A stretch of DNA of 64,000 nucleotides from G965202665 sp965243835 (GTDB lineage: Bacteria; Actinomycetota; Acidimicrobiia; Spongiisociales; Spongiisociaceae). The position numbers were made by a program, and so were the translations under genes. Below the pieces are notes generated by a model that was given only the letters and a program-made list of their open reading frames with translations, was not told the origin of the DNA and searched no databases. How positions within the stretch are numbered: the stretch's first letter is position 1; every line of letters begins with the position of its first letter. Below are positions 17,207 to 24,443 of the stretch, one piece after another. The DNA is taken from NCBI GenBank assembly GCA_965243835.1, contig OZ251578.1:744001-808000 (forward strand), given 5' to 3'.

Positions 17207-17976
17207 ACCGCCTCCACCGCCCGCAGGCCCTCCCGCACCTCGGTCAACAGCCGGTAGAAACGTTGCTCCTCGCGGGTTTTAGAGGTGCGGGGCTGGGGCA
17301 GGTCGATGTCCGTTACCCGGGTGATGCGGCCCGGGCGGGGGGACATGATGACGGCGCGGGTGGACAAAAAAACCGCCTCCGGGATGGAATGGGTGACGAA
17401 AATCACCGTGGTGCGCGTCTCCGACCAGATGCGCAACAACTCGGCCTGCATGCGCTCCCTGGTCATCTCGTCCAGCGCCCCGAACGGCTCGTCCATCAGC
17501 AACAAGGACGGTTCAAAGGCCAAGGCCCGGGCGATGGACACCCGTTGCTGCATCCCCCCCGACAACTGCCGCGGATAATGGTCGGCGAACTCCTCCAAAC
17601 CGACCAGTTCCAGCATGGCGTCCGCCCTTTCCCGGCGGCGCTCCCCGTCCATGGCCATAATCTCCAACGGCAGTTCCACGTTGGCCCTGATTTTCCGCCA
17701 CTCCAGCAGGGTGGCCGACTGGAAAACCATTCCGTAATCGCGGTCCCGGCGGGCCTGCGCGGGGGGCTTGCCGTTTACGATCACTTCCCCGCCGGTGGGG
17801 GAAAGCAGATCCCCGATCAGGCGCAACAGGGTGGACTTGCCGCACCCGGAGGGGCCGATCAGCGAAATGAACTCCCCCTCTTCCACTTGCAGGTCGATGC
17901 CGGTCAAGGCGGACACCTCCCGGTCGGAGCCGGGATTGAACACCATGTCCACCCCCCGCAGTTGCAAAGCGGTCAT
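17203..17976 (-). CDS. ABC transporter ATP-binding protein (SsuB/TauB-type)
   Basis: This 257-residue ATPase has Walker A GPSGCGKSTLL, the Q-loop MVFQSATLLEWRKI, signature QLSGGMQQRVSIARAL, Walker B LLLMDEPFGALDE and switch FVTHSIPEAVFL. The start at 17976 has GGAAGGGA upstream. The gene lies between the two permease genes and overlaps each by 4 bp, so the three are translationally coupled and the ATPase should energise this importer specifically. Confidence 0.9.
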   Translation of the reverse strand: MTALQLRGVDMVFNPGSDREVSALTGIDLQVEEGEFISLIGPSGCGKSTLLRLIGDLLSPTGGEVIVNGKPPAQARRDRDYGMVFQSATLLEWRKIRANVELPLEIMAMDGERRRERADAMLELVGLEEFADHYPRQLSGGMQQRVSIARALAFEPSLLLMDEPFGALDEMTRERMQAELLRIWSETRTTVIFVTHSIPEAVFLSTRAVIMSPRPGRITRVTDIDLPQPRTSKTREEQRFYRLLTEVREGLRAVEAV

Positions 17977-18872
17977 ATCCCTTCCTTCCCGCCCGCGGCG
18001 GCCATCCGGGCGCCGCCCGCATCTTCCACCCGCAACGAGGCGGGCACCACCCTCCGTTCGATTAACGCCACGACGGCGACGAAGGTTATTCCCAAAAGGG
18101 ATGCGATCAGAATGGAGGCGAACAGTTTGGCGGGGGCGGCGGAGAAGGCGGAGGCGAAGTTGAGGATGGCCCGCCCCAGGCCGTCCGGCATGCTGGCGGG
18201 CAACTCGCCCACGATGGCCCCGATGATGGAGGCGGTGGCCGCGATCTTCAACGCCGGGAACAGGTAGGGGAGGGCGGCCGGGGCTTGCAGTTTCCACAGT
18301 ACCTGCCGGGGGGCGGCCGCGTAGGAGAGCATCAGTTCCGAGGCGGCGGCCGGGGGGGAGCGCAGGCCGCGCAGGGTGTTGATGGCCACCGGGAAAAAGG
18401 CCAGGTAGGCGGAAATTACGGCCACCACCAGCCAGCGGGGGACGCTGATCCGCCCCGCCCACACCACCAGGATGGGGGCGATGGCCAGGATGGGGATGGT
18501 CTGGGAGGCCACCACGTACGGCATCAGGCCCCGCTCCGCCAAAGAGGAACGGACGAAGAGCGCTCCCAAGCCGAACCCCACCAGGGCGCCGGTCAGAAAA
18601 CCGACCAGGGCCGAGCGCCAAGTGAACAGGGCGGCCCGCAACAACACCATCAGCAACATTTCCCCTCCCCGGCGGGCGGGACGGAACAGGGCGAACACCA
18701 CATCCCAGACATGGGGCATGGACCGTTCGTTGGTGCGCACCGGCAGGTTGACGGAGGTCCCCGGCCACACCCCCCCGGTGGCGTTCCCCATCCATTTGTA
18801 GCCTTCCCAGAGCAGAACGAATACCGCCAACAGGCCCAAAAAGGCCGCGGTTCGCCGGGCGGCGGCGGTCAC
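17973..18872 (-). CDS. ABC transporter permease (SsuC-type), first gene of operon
   Basis: This 299-residue permease has an N-terminal span (FLGLLAVFVLLWEGYKWM), a long first extracytoplasmic loop and about five more spans. The BPD_transp_1 loop contains INTLRGLRSPPAAASELMLSYAA and LPYLFPALKIAATASIIGAIVGEL. It differs enough from the permease at 16436-17206 for the two to form a heterodimer. It is the first gene of the importer operon. The 103-bp gap to the HAD gene behind it is GC-rich, and I could not identify a clear promoter there. Confidence 0.86.
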   Translation of the reverse strand: MTAAARRTAAFLGLLAVFVLLWEGYKWMGNATGGVWPGTSVNLPVRTNERSMPHVWDVVFALFRPARRGGEMLLMVLLRAALFTWRSALVGFLTGALVGFGLGALFVRSSLAERGLMPYVVASQTIPILAIAPILVVWAGRISVPRWLVVAVISAYLAFFPVAINTLRGLRSPPAAASELMLSYAAAPRQVLWKLQAPAALPYLFPALKIAATASIIGAIVGELPASMPDGLGRAILNFASAFSAAPAKLFASILIASLLGITFVAVVALIERRVVPASLRVEDAGGARMAAAGGKEGI

Positions 18873-18975
18873 CGCGTCCCGCCTTGGGCGACGGGGGGCC
18901 GCAACCGGCGGCGCGGGAGGGGAGCGGGGGACATGGCTTTATCTTATAGCCCGCAACCCGGGCCGGGGGGCGCGA

Positions 18976-19800
18976 TCAGGAGAGGCGGCGGCGCGCCATC
19001 GCCCACCACAGGGCCGCCCCTCCCACCGCGGCCGCGGCCGCCGCGGCCGCGGCCCCGGAGGCGGCCGGGGTCGGTTTGGGCAGGGAGGCCAGCCGCGCCC
19101 GCAGGTTCACCGGACGGGAAAACTCCTCCACCGGCCATTCCCCCTCCTCGGCCCGGCGGCGCAGTTCCTTGTCCGGGTTGACCGCCACCGGACGTCCCAC
19201 CGTTTCCAGCAGGGGCAGGTCGGAGGCGCTGTCCGAATAGGCGAAGCACTCCCGCAACTCCAACCCCCACTGCGCGGCCAAGTCGCGTACCGCCTCCGCC
19301 TTGCCGGGCCCGTCCGCATAGAAGGCCAACTCGCCCGTGTAGCGGCCTGCGGAGTCCACCAGGGAGCGGGTGGCGATCACGTGATCCACCCCCAGGTAAT
19401 CGGCCAGCGGCTCCACCACTTCTTCGGGGGAGGCGGAGACCAGCACCACCCGTCGTCCCCGGCGGCGATGTTCGTCGAGCAGGGCCAGGGCCTCGGCGTA
19501 AACCAGGGGGGCGATCACATCGTCCACGGTTTCCCGCACCAGGCGGCGCACCGCCTGCGCATCCCACCCTTTGGTGAGGGCCAGCAACCGGTCCCGCACC
19601 CGGTCCAGCCGGCGCTGGTCGGCCCCCAGCAACAGATAAACGGCTTGGGCGGCCGCCGCCCGCACCAGGGTGCGCCGGCGCAGGTAGCCGGCCCGCCGAA
19701 AAGGCCTGCTGTACACCAGGGTGGAGGACTTGGCGATGACCGTTTTGTCCAGATCGAAGAAGGCCGCCGCTGGCGGATCGGAAAAATTTTTCCCGTTCAT
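18976..19800 (-). CDS. HAD-IB phosphatase (SerB-like) with C-terminal membrane helix
   Basis: This 274-residue HAD-superfamily subfamily IB hydrolase has motif I AFFDLDKTVIAKS, motif II VLVSASPEEVVEPLA and motif III FAYSDSASDLPLLETVG. A C-terminal Ala-rich helix ends in WWAMARRR and probably anchors it in the membrane. Homologues such as Rv3661 sit next to the Tad/ssd locus in actinobacteria, as here, divergent from the TadZ-like gene. The substrate of this subgroup is not settled (phosphoserine-like or lipid phosphates). The polyalanine region is encoded by GCC/GCG repeats at 19015-19060. Confidence 0.85.
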   Translation of the reverse strand: MNGKNFSDPPAAAFFDLDKTVIAKSSTLVYSRPFRRAGYLRRRTLVRAAAAQAVYLLLGADQRRLDRVRDRLLALTKGWDAQAVRRLVRETVDDVIAPLVYAEALALLDEHRRRGRRVVLVSASPEEVVEPLADYLGVDHVIATRSLVDSAGRYTGELAFYADGPGKAEAVRDLAAQWGLELRECFAYSDSASDLPLLETVGRPVAVNPDKELRRRAEEGEWPVEEFSRPVNLRARLASLPKPTPAASGAAAAAAAAAVGGAALWWAMARRRLS

Positions 19801-19937
19801 GTCGTCATTTTACCGCGCCCCGCACAGGGCTGTTCCGGAGGCGTTTCGCCTGGTCAGAGCGGCTTTTGCGCGGGTCGGCTCCGGGCCGGAGGGGCGGGCG
19901 AGGCCGGTATGTCAGGCCAGGTCGCGAAAAAAGGGGG

Positions 19938-19966
19938 TTGTCTATTTTCAAAAAGTACCTTATGTT
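19938..19966 (+). promoter_or_regulatory. Promoter of the tad operon
   Basis: TTGTCT (19938-19943) and TATGTT (19961-19966) are separated by 17 bp, in an AT-rich island within otherwise GC-rich DNA. A start near 19973 would leave about 40 nt before the TadZ-like ATG, with AAGAAAGG as ribosome site. Confidence 0.6.
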
Positions 19967-20010
19967 GAATATCGCAAGCAAGCATTTCCAAATAAGAAAG
20001 GTTGGCGGAG

Positions 20011-20538
20011 ATGCCTTTGGCCGTTCACACCCGGCACGATGACGTGCTCGGTTTGGTGGCGCCGGTGTTGATAGCGGGCGCCCATCCTACGGCTCTGGTG
20101 GTGGACCTGGACCCGGAGGGGATACCCTATCCGGGGCGGCGCACCCTGGCCGACCTGATCGAGGACGGGCCCACCTTGGGGGAGTTGCGTCCCGCCCGCT
20201 CCGGGGTGGCGGTGATGCCGTCCGGCGGGGCGGAGGCGGAAGCGGCCCGTCCCGTTCTGACGGCGCTGTCGGAAGCCTGGCCGCAGGTGGTGATCCGGGT
20301 GCGGGAGCGGTTGCCGGGGATTCCGTTGGCCGAAGTAGCCCCCCTGTTGCCCGGGGTGGAATCCTCCGGCCGTCCCCGGGTATGGGTGAAAACCGGCGTG
20401 GGGCGAACGGAGCCGGGGCCCGGTCCGGTGGTGGAGGGGCCGGGGCGGGCGGCGGCCGCGGCCGTGCTGGCCGGCCGGGCGCCGGGCGGATGGCGCCTGC
20501 GCTCCTGGCGCCGGGTGTGGGAGTGGCCATGGGAGTAG
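20011..20538 (+). CDS. Short TadZ/CpaE-like (Ssd) protein
   Basis: A 175-residue protein in the position of ssd/tadZ, just before tadA. Full-length actinobacterial Ssd proteins are much longer and carry a P-loop MinD-like ATPase domain. This one has an N-terminal receiver-like part (ALVVDLDPEGIPYPGRRTLADLIEDGP) but no recognisable Walker A, so it appears to be a degenerate or minimal version. The ATG at 20011 has AAGAAAGG nine bases upstream. It overlaps tadA by 10 bp. Gene order (HAD divergent, this gene, tadA, tadB, tadC, pilin) is the main support, and sequence support is moderate. Confidence 0.6.
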   Translation: MPLAVHTRHDDVLGLVAPVLIAGAHPTALVVDLDPEGIPYPGRRTLADLIEDGPTLGELRPARSGVAVMPSGGAEAEAARPVLTALSEAWPQVVIRVRERLPGIPLAEVAPLLPGVESSGRPRVWVKTGVGRTEPGPGPVVEGPGRAAAAAVLAGRAPGGWRLRSWRRVWEWPWE

Positions 20539-21584
20539 CCGACCGCCTCCTGCGCCGGGTGCTGGAATCCGATGTGGAGTTGACCCGGGAGAAAGCCCGG
20601 GCCGAAACGCGGCGCATCCTGGCGGAGGAATCGCCCCTGGCCCCGCCCGGGATTGTGGAAACGGTAGTGGACAACCTGGTCGGCTTGGGGCCGCTGGAGC
20701 CCCTGTTGCGCGACCCGTCCGTATCCGACGTGCTGGTGAACGGCCCGGACGAAGTGTGGGTGGAGAGGTCGGGGGAGGTGGAACGCACCGGGGTGCAGTT
20801 CGCCGACCGGGAGGCGGTGTTGGCGGCCGTGGAACGCACCATCGCCCCGCTGGGGTTGCGCCTGGATCAGTCCAGCCCCCTGTTGAGCGCCCGGTTGCCC
20901 GACGGCAGCCGCCTGCATGCGGTCATCCCGCCGGTGGCCATCGACGGGCCGGTGGTGGCCATTCGCCGGTTCACCGCCTCCGCCCCCGACCTGGACACGT
21001 TCGTGGAATGGGGCGCGGTCACCCCCGGCCAGCGGGAGTTTTTGGCGGCCGCCGTCCGGGAACGACGCAACATCGTGGTCAGCGGCGGCACCGGGGCGGG
21101 CAAGACCACCCTGCTCAACGCGCTGGGGGCCATGGTGGACCCGGCGGAACGTCTGGTCACCATCGAGGACGCGGCCGAACTCCATTTTCCCGGGCATGTG
21201 GTGCGGCTGGAGGCACGGCCCGCCAACGCCGAAGGACGGGGGGAGATTACCCTGGCCGATTTGCTGCGCACCGCCCTCCGCCTGCGGCCGGACCGGATCA
21301 TCGTGGGCGAAGTGCGGGGACCCGAGGCCCTGGAAATGATCTCGGCGATGAACACCGGTCACGATGGAAGCCTGTCCACCGTGCACGCCAACGGCCCCGA
21401 AGACGCCCTGTGGCGCATCGAAACCCTGGCCCTGTCCGCGGACCGGGCCGGGGAGACCGCGGTTCGGCGCCAACTCCGGTCCGCCATCCACCTGGTGGCG
21501 CACCTGTCCCGCCGGGGAAGCCGTCGTCGTTTGCAAGTAATCGCCGAAGTGGGTCCCGACGGGTGCCGGGAGGTTGCGGTCTGA
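20529..21584 (+). CDS. tadA: Tad secretion ATPase TadA/CpaF
   Basis: This hexameric secretion ATPase powers assembly of the Tad pilus on the cytoplasmic membrane. The 351-residue protein has Walker A SGGTGAGKTTLLNAL, the Asp box region VTIEDAAELHFPGHVVRLEARP, Walker B LRPDRIIVGEVRGPEALEMI and the His box MNTGHDGSLSTVHANGPEDAL. The N-terminal domain carries GLGPLEPLLRDPSVSDVLVNGPDEVWVER. The ATG at 20529 overlaps the preceding gene by 10 bp, and the stop shares a base with the tadB start. Confidence 0.93.
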   Translation: MGVADRLLRRVLESDVELTREKARAETRRILAEESPLAPPGIVETVVDNLVGLGPLEPLLRDPSVSDVLVNGPDEVWVERSGEVERTGVQFADREAVLAAVERTIAPLGLRLDQSSPLLSARLPDGSRLHAVIPPVAIDGPVVAIRRFTASAPDLDTFVEWGAVTPGQREFLAAAVRERRNIVVSGGTGAGKTTLLNALGAMVDPAERLVTIEDAAELHFPGHVVRLEARPANAEGRGEITLADLLRTALRLRPDRIIVGEVRGPEALEMISAMNTGHDGSLSTVHANGPEDALWRIETLALSADRAGETAVRRQLRSAIHLVAHLSRRGSRRRLQVIAEVGPDGCREVAV

Positions 21585-22261
21585 TGACCGGTCCCGCGCT
21601 GTTGCTATTGGCGGTCGGCCTGGTTTGGGAACCCCGGCGGTGGGCGGAGGCGGCCGGGCTGGCGGCGACGGTGATCGTTCCGTGGTGGATAGTCCTGCCC
21701 GTTCTGGCCGGGTTGGCGGCCCGCCGCTTGATGCGCAGGCCGCGCCTGCAAGAGGAAGCGGCTTTTCTGCAGGCGGTGGCGGCCGAGTTGCGGGCCGGAC
21801 GCAGCCTGCGGCACGCCCTGGTGCGGGGGTGGGAGCGGGCCCCGGATTTGGACCTGGGGCGGATGACGCGCATGGCCGAAGCGGGCCGGCCGATGGAGGA
21901 AGTGGCCGCCGCCGCGGCCCGGGGGTTGCCCGGGACCGGCCGGTTGGCGGAGGCGGCGGTGCGCATCGGGGCCGAAAGCGGAGGAGGGGTGGCCCCGGTG
22001 TTCACCACCCTGGCCGGGATCGTGGCCGACCGGATCGAGCTGGGCCGGGAGACGGCTTCCGCCACCGCCGCCGCCCGGGCCTCCATGTTCATTTTGGCGG
22101 TCATTCCGCTGGGCGGGTTGGCGGTTGCGGGACTCACCGGCCGGTGGGGGGCCCTGCTGGAAATGGGGGGTCCGGGTTTGGCGATGGTGGGTTTGGGGAC
22201 GATATTGCTGCTGGGAGGGGCGGGGTGCGTGTTCTGGTTGGGAAGGGGGGCTGCCCGATGA
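21584..22261 (+). CDS. tadB: Tad pilus inner-membrane platform protein TadB
   Basis: This 225-residue type II secretion F-domain protein has N-terminal spans, a cytoplasmic helical domain (EEAAFLQAVAAELRAGRSLRHAL and AVRIGAESGGGVAPVF) and C-terminal spans (MFILAVIPLGGLAVAGL). It forms the membrane platform with TadC. It is shorter than proteobacterial TadB, as usual in actinobacteria. The ATG shares a base with the tadA stop, and there is a 4-bp overlap with tadC. Confidence 0.87.
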   Translation: MTGPALLLLAVGLVWEPRRWAEAAGLAATVIVPWWIVLPVLAGLAARRLMRRPRLQEEAAFLQAVAAELRAGRSLRHALVRGWERAPDLDLGRMTRMAEAGRPMEEVAAAAARGLPGTGRLAEAAVRIGAESGGGVAPVFTTLAGIVADRIELGRETASATAAARASMFILAVIPLGGLAVAGLTGRWGALLEMGGPGLAMVGLGTILLLGGAGCVFWLGRGAAR

Positions 22262-22902
22262 CGTTTACGTTGTTTACGGCGGTTGCCTGCGGTTGGGCGG
22301 TGCGGTTGGCGTTGCCGACCCGCCCCCGCGAACGGCGGTGGGCGACGGCGGCGGCCGTAGTGTTGGCCGTCCATCCCGGGGCGGGATTGTGCCTGGGTTT
22401 CTCATGGGCGGCTTGGAGATGGGCGCGCTCCCGGCGCCGGAGCCGGGAAGCGGCCGCGGCCGCGGAACGGGAAGTGGAGTTGCTGGCCCGGGCGTTGCTG
22501 GTGGCCCTGTCCGGGGGGTTGTCCCCGGCCGCCGCCCTCCGCACCGCCCGTCGCTCGCTCAGCTCCGGATTGGGCGGGGAAGTGGATCGCATCCTGCGCG
22601 ATTCGGCCCGCTCCGGATTGGCGGCCGCCCTCCTCTCCGCCGAAGGGACGGGCGGGCGCCTGTTCCGGCAGTTGGGGGCCTCCCACCTGTCCGGGGCTCC
22701 GATGATTTTGACCCTCACCGCCCTGGCCAAGGATCTGCACGAGTCGGCCCGGGCCGAAGCGGTGCAACGGGCCCGGAAACTTCCGGTGAAGATGGTGATA
22801 CCGCTCTCGTTGCTGATGTTGCCCGGTTTTTTGCTGTTGATGGCGGGCCCCGCGGTTCTGCCCTCTTTCGAGAGGCTGATCGGCCCGATGGTGGGTTCCT
22901 GA
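22258..22902 (+). CDS. tadC: Tad pilus inner-membrane platform protein TadC
   Basis: This 214-residue protein is the second type II secretion F-domain component. It has two N-terminal spans, a helical domain (EVELLARALLVALSGGLSPAAALRTAR) and a C-terminal membrane part starting KLPVKMVIPLSLLMLPGFLLLM. It overlaps tadB by 4 bp. The pilin gene follows after 63 bp with its own strong ribosome site. Confidence 0.87.
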   Translation: MTFTLFTAVACGWAVRLALPTRPRERRWATAAAVVLAVHPGAGLCLGFSWAAWRWARSRRRSREAAAAAEREVELLARALLVALSGGLSPAAALRTARRSLSSGLGGEVDRILRDSARSGLAAALLSAEGTGGRLFRQLGASHLSGAPMILTLTALAKDLHESARAEAVQRARKLPVKMVIPLSLLMLPGFLLLMAGPAVLPSFERLIGPMVGS

Positions 22903-22965
22903 TGTCACTTCCCCCCGCACCGGCCGGCCGCCGGCGTCCCGCACGACGGGAGAAAGGAGAAAACA

Positions 22966-23142
22966 ATGGCCCGTTTGTCGGCCCTGATGCGCAACGAGGA
23001 GGGTCAGGTGACCCTGGAGTACGTTCTGGTCGCCTTGGCGGCGGCCGGACTGGCCACGGTTCTGATCACCTGGATCGGACGGTCCAAGCTGGTCACGGGG
23101 TTTTTCGGCTCCGTGTTCAAGACCGTCACCGGCATGTTCTAA
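22966..23142 (+). CDS. Flp-type pilin (DUF4244-like), 58 residues
   Basis: This small pilin gene is preceded by AAAGGAGA. The product MARLSALMRNEEGQVTLEYV continues into one hydrophobic helix (LVALAAAGLATVLITWI) and ends KTVTGMF. The prepilin-peptidase motif is EEGQVTLEY: cleavage after Gly with Glu at +5. This is the major fibre subunit of the Tad pilus. Its strong ribosome site relative to the coupled tad genes suits a high-copy subunit. Confidence 0.87.
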   Translation: MARLSALMRNEEGQVTLEYVLVALAAAGLATVLITWIGRSKLVTGFFGSVFKTVTGMF

Positions 23143-23165
23143 GAGCCGAGCGAGGCTCTGCGACC

Positions 23166-23501
23166 ATGGAATTCGCCTTCATTATTCCCCTAGTGGCGTT
23201 GTTGCTGGTGGGGGTGGTGGAGACGGCGGTGGCGGCCCGCACGTCGCTGCACCTGATTTCCGCAGCCCGGGAAGGGGCGCGGGCGGCGGCGGTCGCCCCG
23301 GATCCGGCCCGGGCCATCGCGGCCACCCGCCGCGCCTTGGGCGAGGAGTTGGGAAGCCGGGTGCGGATAACGGTGGAGCGTCCGTCGGTGACGGGTCGTC
23401 CCGCCAAGGTGACGGTGCGGCTGGACCATCAAGTCCTGTCCCTATTGGGCGGCTTCACGACGCCCCTGGAATTCTCCTCCACCATGCGGGTGGAGAGGTG
23501 A
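23166..23501 (+). CDS. tadE: TadE-like minor pseudopilin (start uncertain)
   Basis: This TadE-family protein has one N-terminal membrane helix (FAFIIPLVALLLVGVVETAVA) followed by an extracellular domain, ending TPLEFSSTMRVER. The first ATG at 23166 gives 111 residues. However, the same frame upstream of that ATG encodes RAERGSAT, which with MEF completes the pseudopilin processing site (G, then E at +5). No ATG, GTG or TTG occurs in frame upstream near the pilin gene. Either a non-standard start, a -1 shift from the end of the pilin gene (stop at 23142), or a sequence error must explain this. Its stop overlaps the next gene by 4 bp. Confidence 0.75.
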   Translation: MEFAFIIPLVALLLVGVVETAVAARTSLHLISAAREGARAAAVAPDPARAIAATRRALGEELGSRVRITVERPSVTGRPAKVTVRLDHQVLSLLGGFTTPLEFSSTMRVER

Positions 23502-23884
23502 GATCGGAACGCGGTTCGGTAACGGCGGCCATCCTAGGGGTGGCCGCCGTAACCATGGCGGTCGCGGCCGGGTTGGCGGGAACGGGGCAGATTCTGGCCG
23601 CCCGGGGGACGGCCCTGGCCGCCGCCGAAGCGGCCGCCCTGGCTGCCGCTCCGGTGACATTTCGCCCTTTCGGGGCCGCGGGAAGCCCCCGGGAGGAGGC
23701 GGCCCGTTACGCCCGCAACAACGGGGCGGAGCTGGTGGAATGCCTGTGTCCGCCGGAGCCCGGTTACGAGGACCGCACGGCCGCGGTGAAAGTGCGGGTG
23801 CGGGGGTCGGTGTTGGGGTTGTTTCCGATTACGGTGGAGGCGGCCGCCGCCGCCGAGTTCCGTCCGGCGGCCCTGTTGCGTTAG
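23498..23884 (+). CDS. TadE-like pseudopilin (helicase/secretion neighbourhood type)
   Basis: This 128-residue protein starts with GTG at 23498, overlapping the tadE stop. The N-terminus MRSERGSVTAAILGVAA has a leader with Gly before a hydrophobic helix. The usual Glu at +5 is absent, which is common in this Rv3654c-like group. The C-terminal domain contains two cysteines (ECLCPPEPG), possibly forming a disulfide. It ends the tad operon and overlaps the 3' end of the convergent zur gene by about 56 bp. Confidence 0.75.
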   Translation: MRSERGSVTAAILGVAAVTMAVAAGLAGTGQILAARGTALAAAEAAALAAAPVTFRPFGAAGSPREEAARYARNNGAELVECLCPPEPGYEDRTAAVKVRVRGSVLGLFPITVEAAAAAEFRPAALLR

Positions 23885-24350
23885 CCGGGGCGCCGTCGGC
23901 CGCGACCGGGGCGCATGTCCGGCACCGCCCCTCCACTTCCAAGGTGTGTCCGGTAAGGTCGTAACCTCCGGCCCCGGCGATCCGGTCCGCCGCCTCTTCT
24001 ATCAAGGATTCCACTTCGGCGGACAACGAAATGTCGTCCACCGCTCCGCAGTCGACGCACACCAAATGATGATGGTGGCCGATTAGCCATTCGGCCATCT
24101 CGAAGCGGGTCCGGCCTCCCGGCCCATGGTGGGGGGACAGGACTCCCGCCCCGGTCAAGATCGCCAAGGAGCGGTACAGGGAGGACAGGGGGAGCGCGGC
24201 CCGAATCTCCCGGTGCAACTCCACCGGCGAGCGGGGTCCGCCGGCCCGGATCAGGGCCACCGCCACCTGCCGGCGGCCGGGGGTGTAGCGCAGGCCCCGT
24301 TCCCCGAGACGGGCGCGCACCAATTGTTCAATCTGGGCGACGGTGGTCAT
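23829..24350 (-). CDS. zur: Fur-family zinc uptake regulator (Zur-like)
   Basis: This 173-residue Fur-family repressor has an N-terminal winged helix (RYTPGRRQVAVALIRAGGPRSPVEL, LSSLYRSLAILTGAGVL) and a dimerisation domain with HHHHLVCVDCGAVDD and CRTCAP, the two CxxC pairs of the structural zinc site. Divergent znuA and znuB and a 21-bp palindrome over both promoters support a zinc rather than iron role. The C-terminal tail (about 25 residues, RRRRPPPP) is unusual and overlaps the convergent pseudopilin gene. A short reading frame with its own Shine-Dalgarno overlaps the start and may couple translation. Confidence 0.85.
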   Translation of the reverse strand: MTTVAQIEQLVRARLGERGLRYTPGRRQVAVALIRAGGPRSPVELHREIRAALPLSSLYRSLAILTGAGVLSPHHGPGGRTRFEMAEWLIGHHHHLVCVDCGAVDDISLSAEVESLIEEAADRIAGAGGYDLTGHTLEVEGRCRTCAPVAADGAPANATGPPDGTRRRRPPPP

Positions 24351-24363
24351 GGCCGACGGTCAT
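24328..24363 (-). other. Possible 11-codon leader frame overlapping zur start
   Basis: The zur mRNA has a perfect AGGAGG that is 11 nt before an ATG at 24363, not before the zur ATG at 24350. The short frame reads MTVGHDHRRPD and stops 20 nt inside zur in another frame. Zur has no good ribosome site of its own, so coupling to this leader is possible. It may be accidental. Confidence 0.35.
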
Positions 24364-24370
24364 TTGTAAT

Positions 24371-24398
24371 TTGACCTCCTAATGATATTGGTTATCAT
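24371..24398 (+). promoter_or_regulatory. znuA promoter
   Basis: TTGACC (24371-24376) and TATCAT (24393-24398) are 16 bp apart. The Zur palindrome covers the spacer and the -10, so bound repressor would block polymerase. A start near 24405 leaves about 40 nt to the znuA ATG. Confidence 0.6.
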
Positions 24399-24400
24399 TA
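24380..24400. promoter_or_regulatory. Zur operator (21-bp palindrome)
   Basis: A perfect inverted repeat, TAATGATA-TTGGT-TATCATTA, lies between the divergent zur and znuA genes. It has the size and symmetry of Fur-family boxes with the TGATA...TATCA core, and overlaps both promoters. Confidence 0.82.
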
Positions 24401-24425
24401 TAGAAAACCGACGACAGGTTGGCAA
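24397..24425 (-). promoter_or_regulatory. zur promoter
   Basis: On the minus strand, TTGCCA (24425-24420) and TATAAT (24402-24397) are separated by 17 bp. The -10 overlaps the last bases of the Zur palindrome, so zur is probably autorepressed. Confidence 0.65.
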
Positions 24426-24443
24426 GCAGGGAAGGAAAGGCAA

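Noticed and set aside
18886..20010. A canonical 6C RNA between the HAD and ssd-like genes, the position seen in mycobacteria
   Set aside because: I searched 19801-20010 by eye and found no pair of C-rich hairpins; only the tad promoter is evident.
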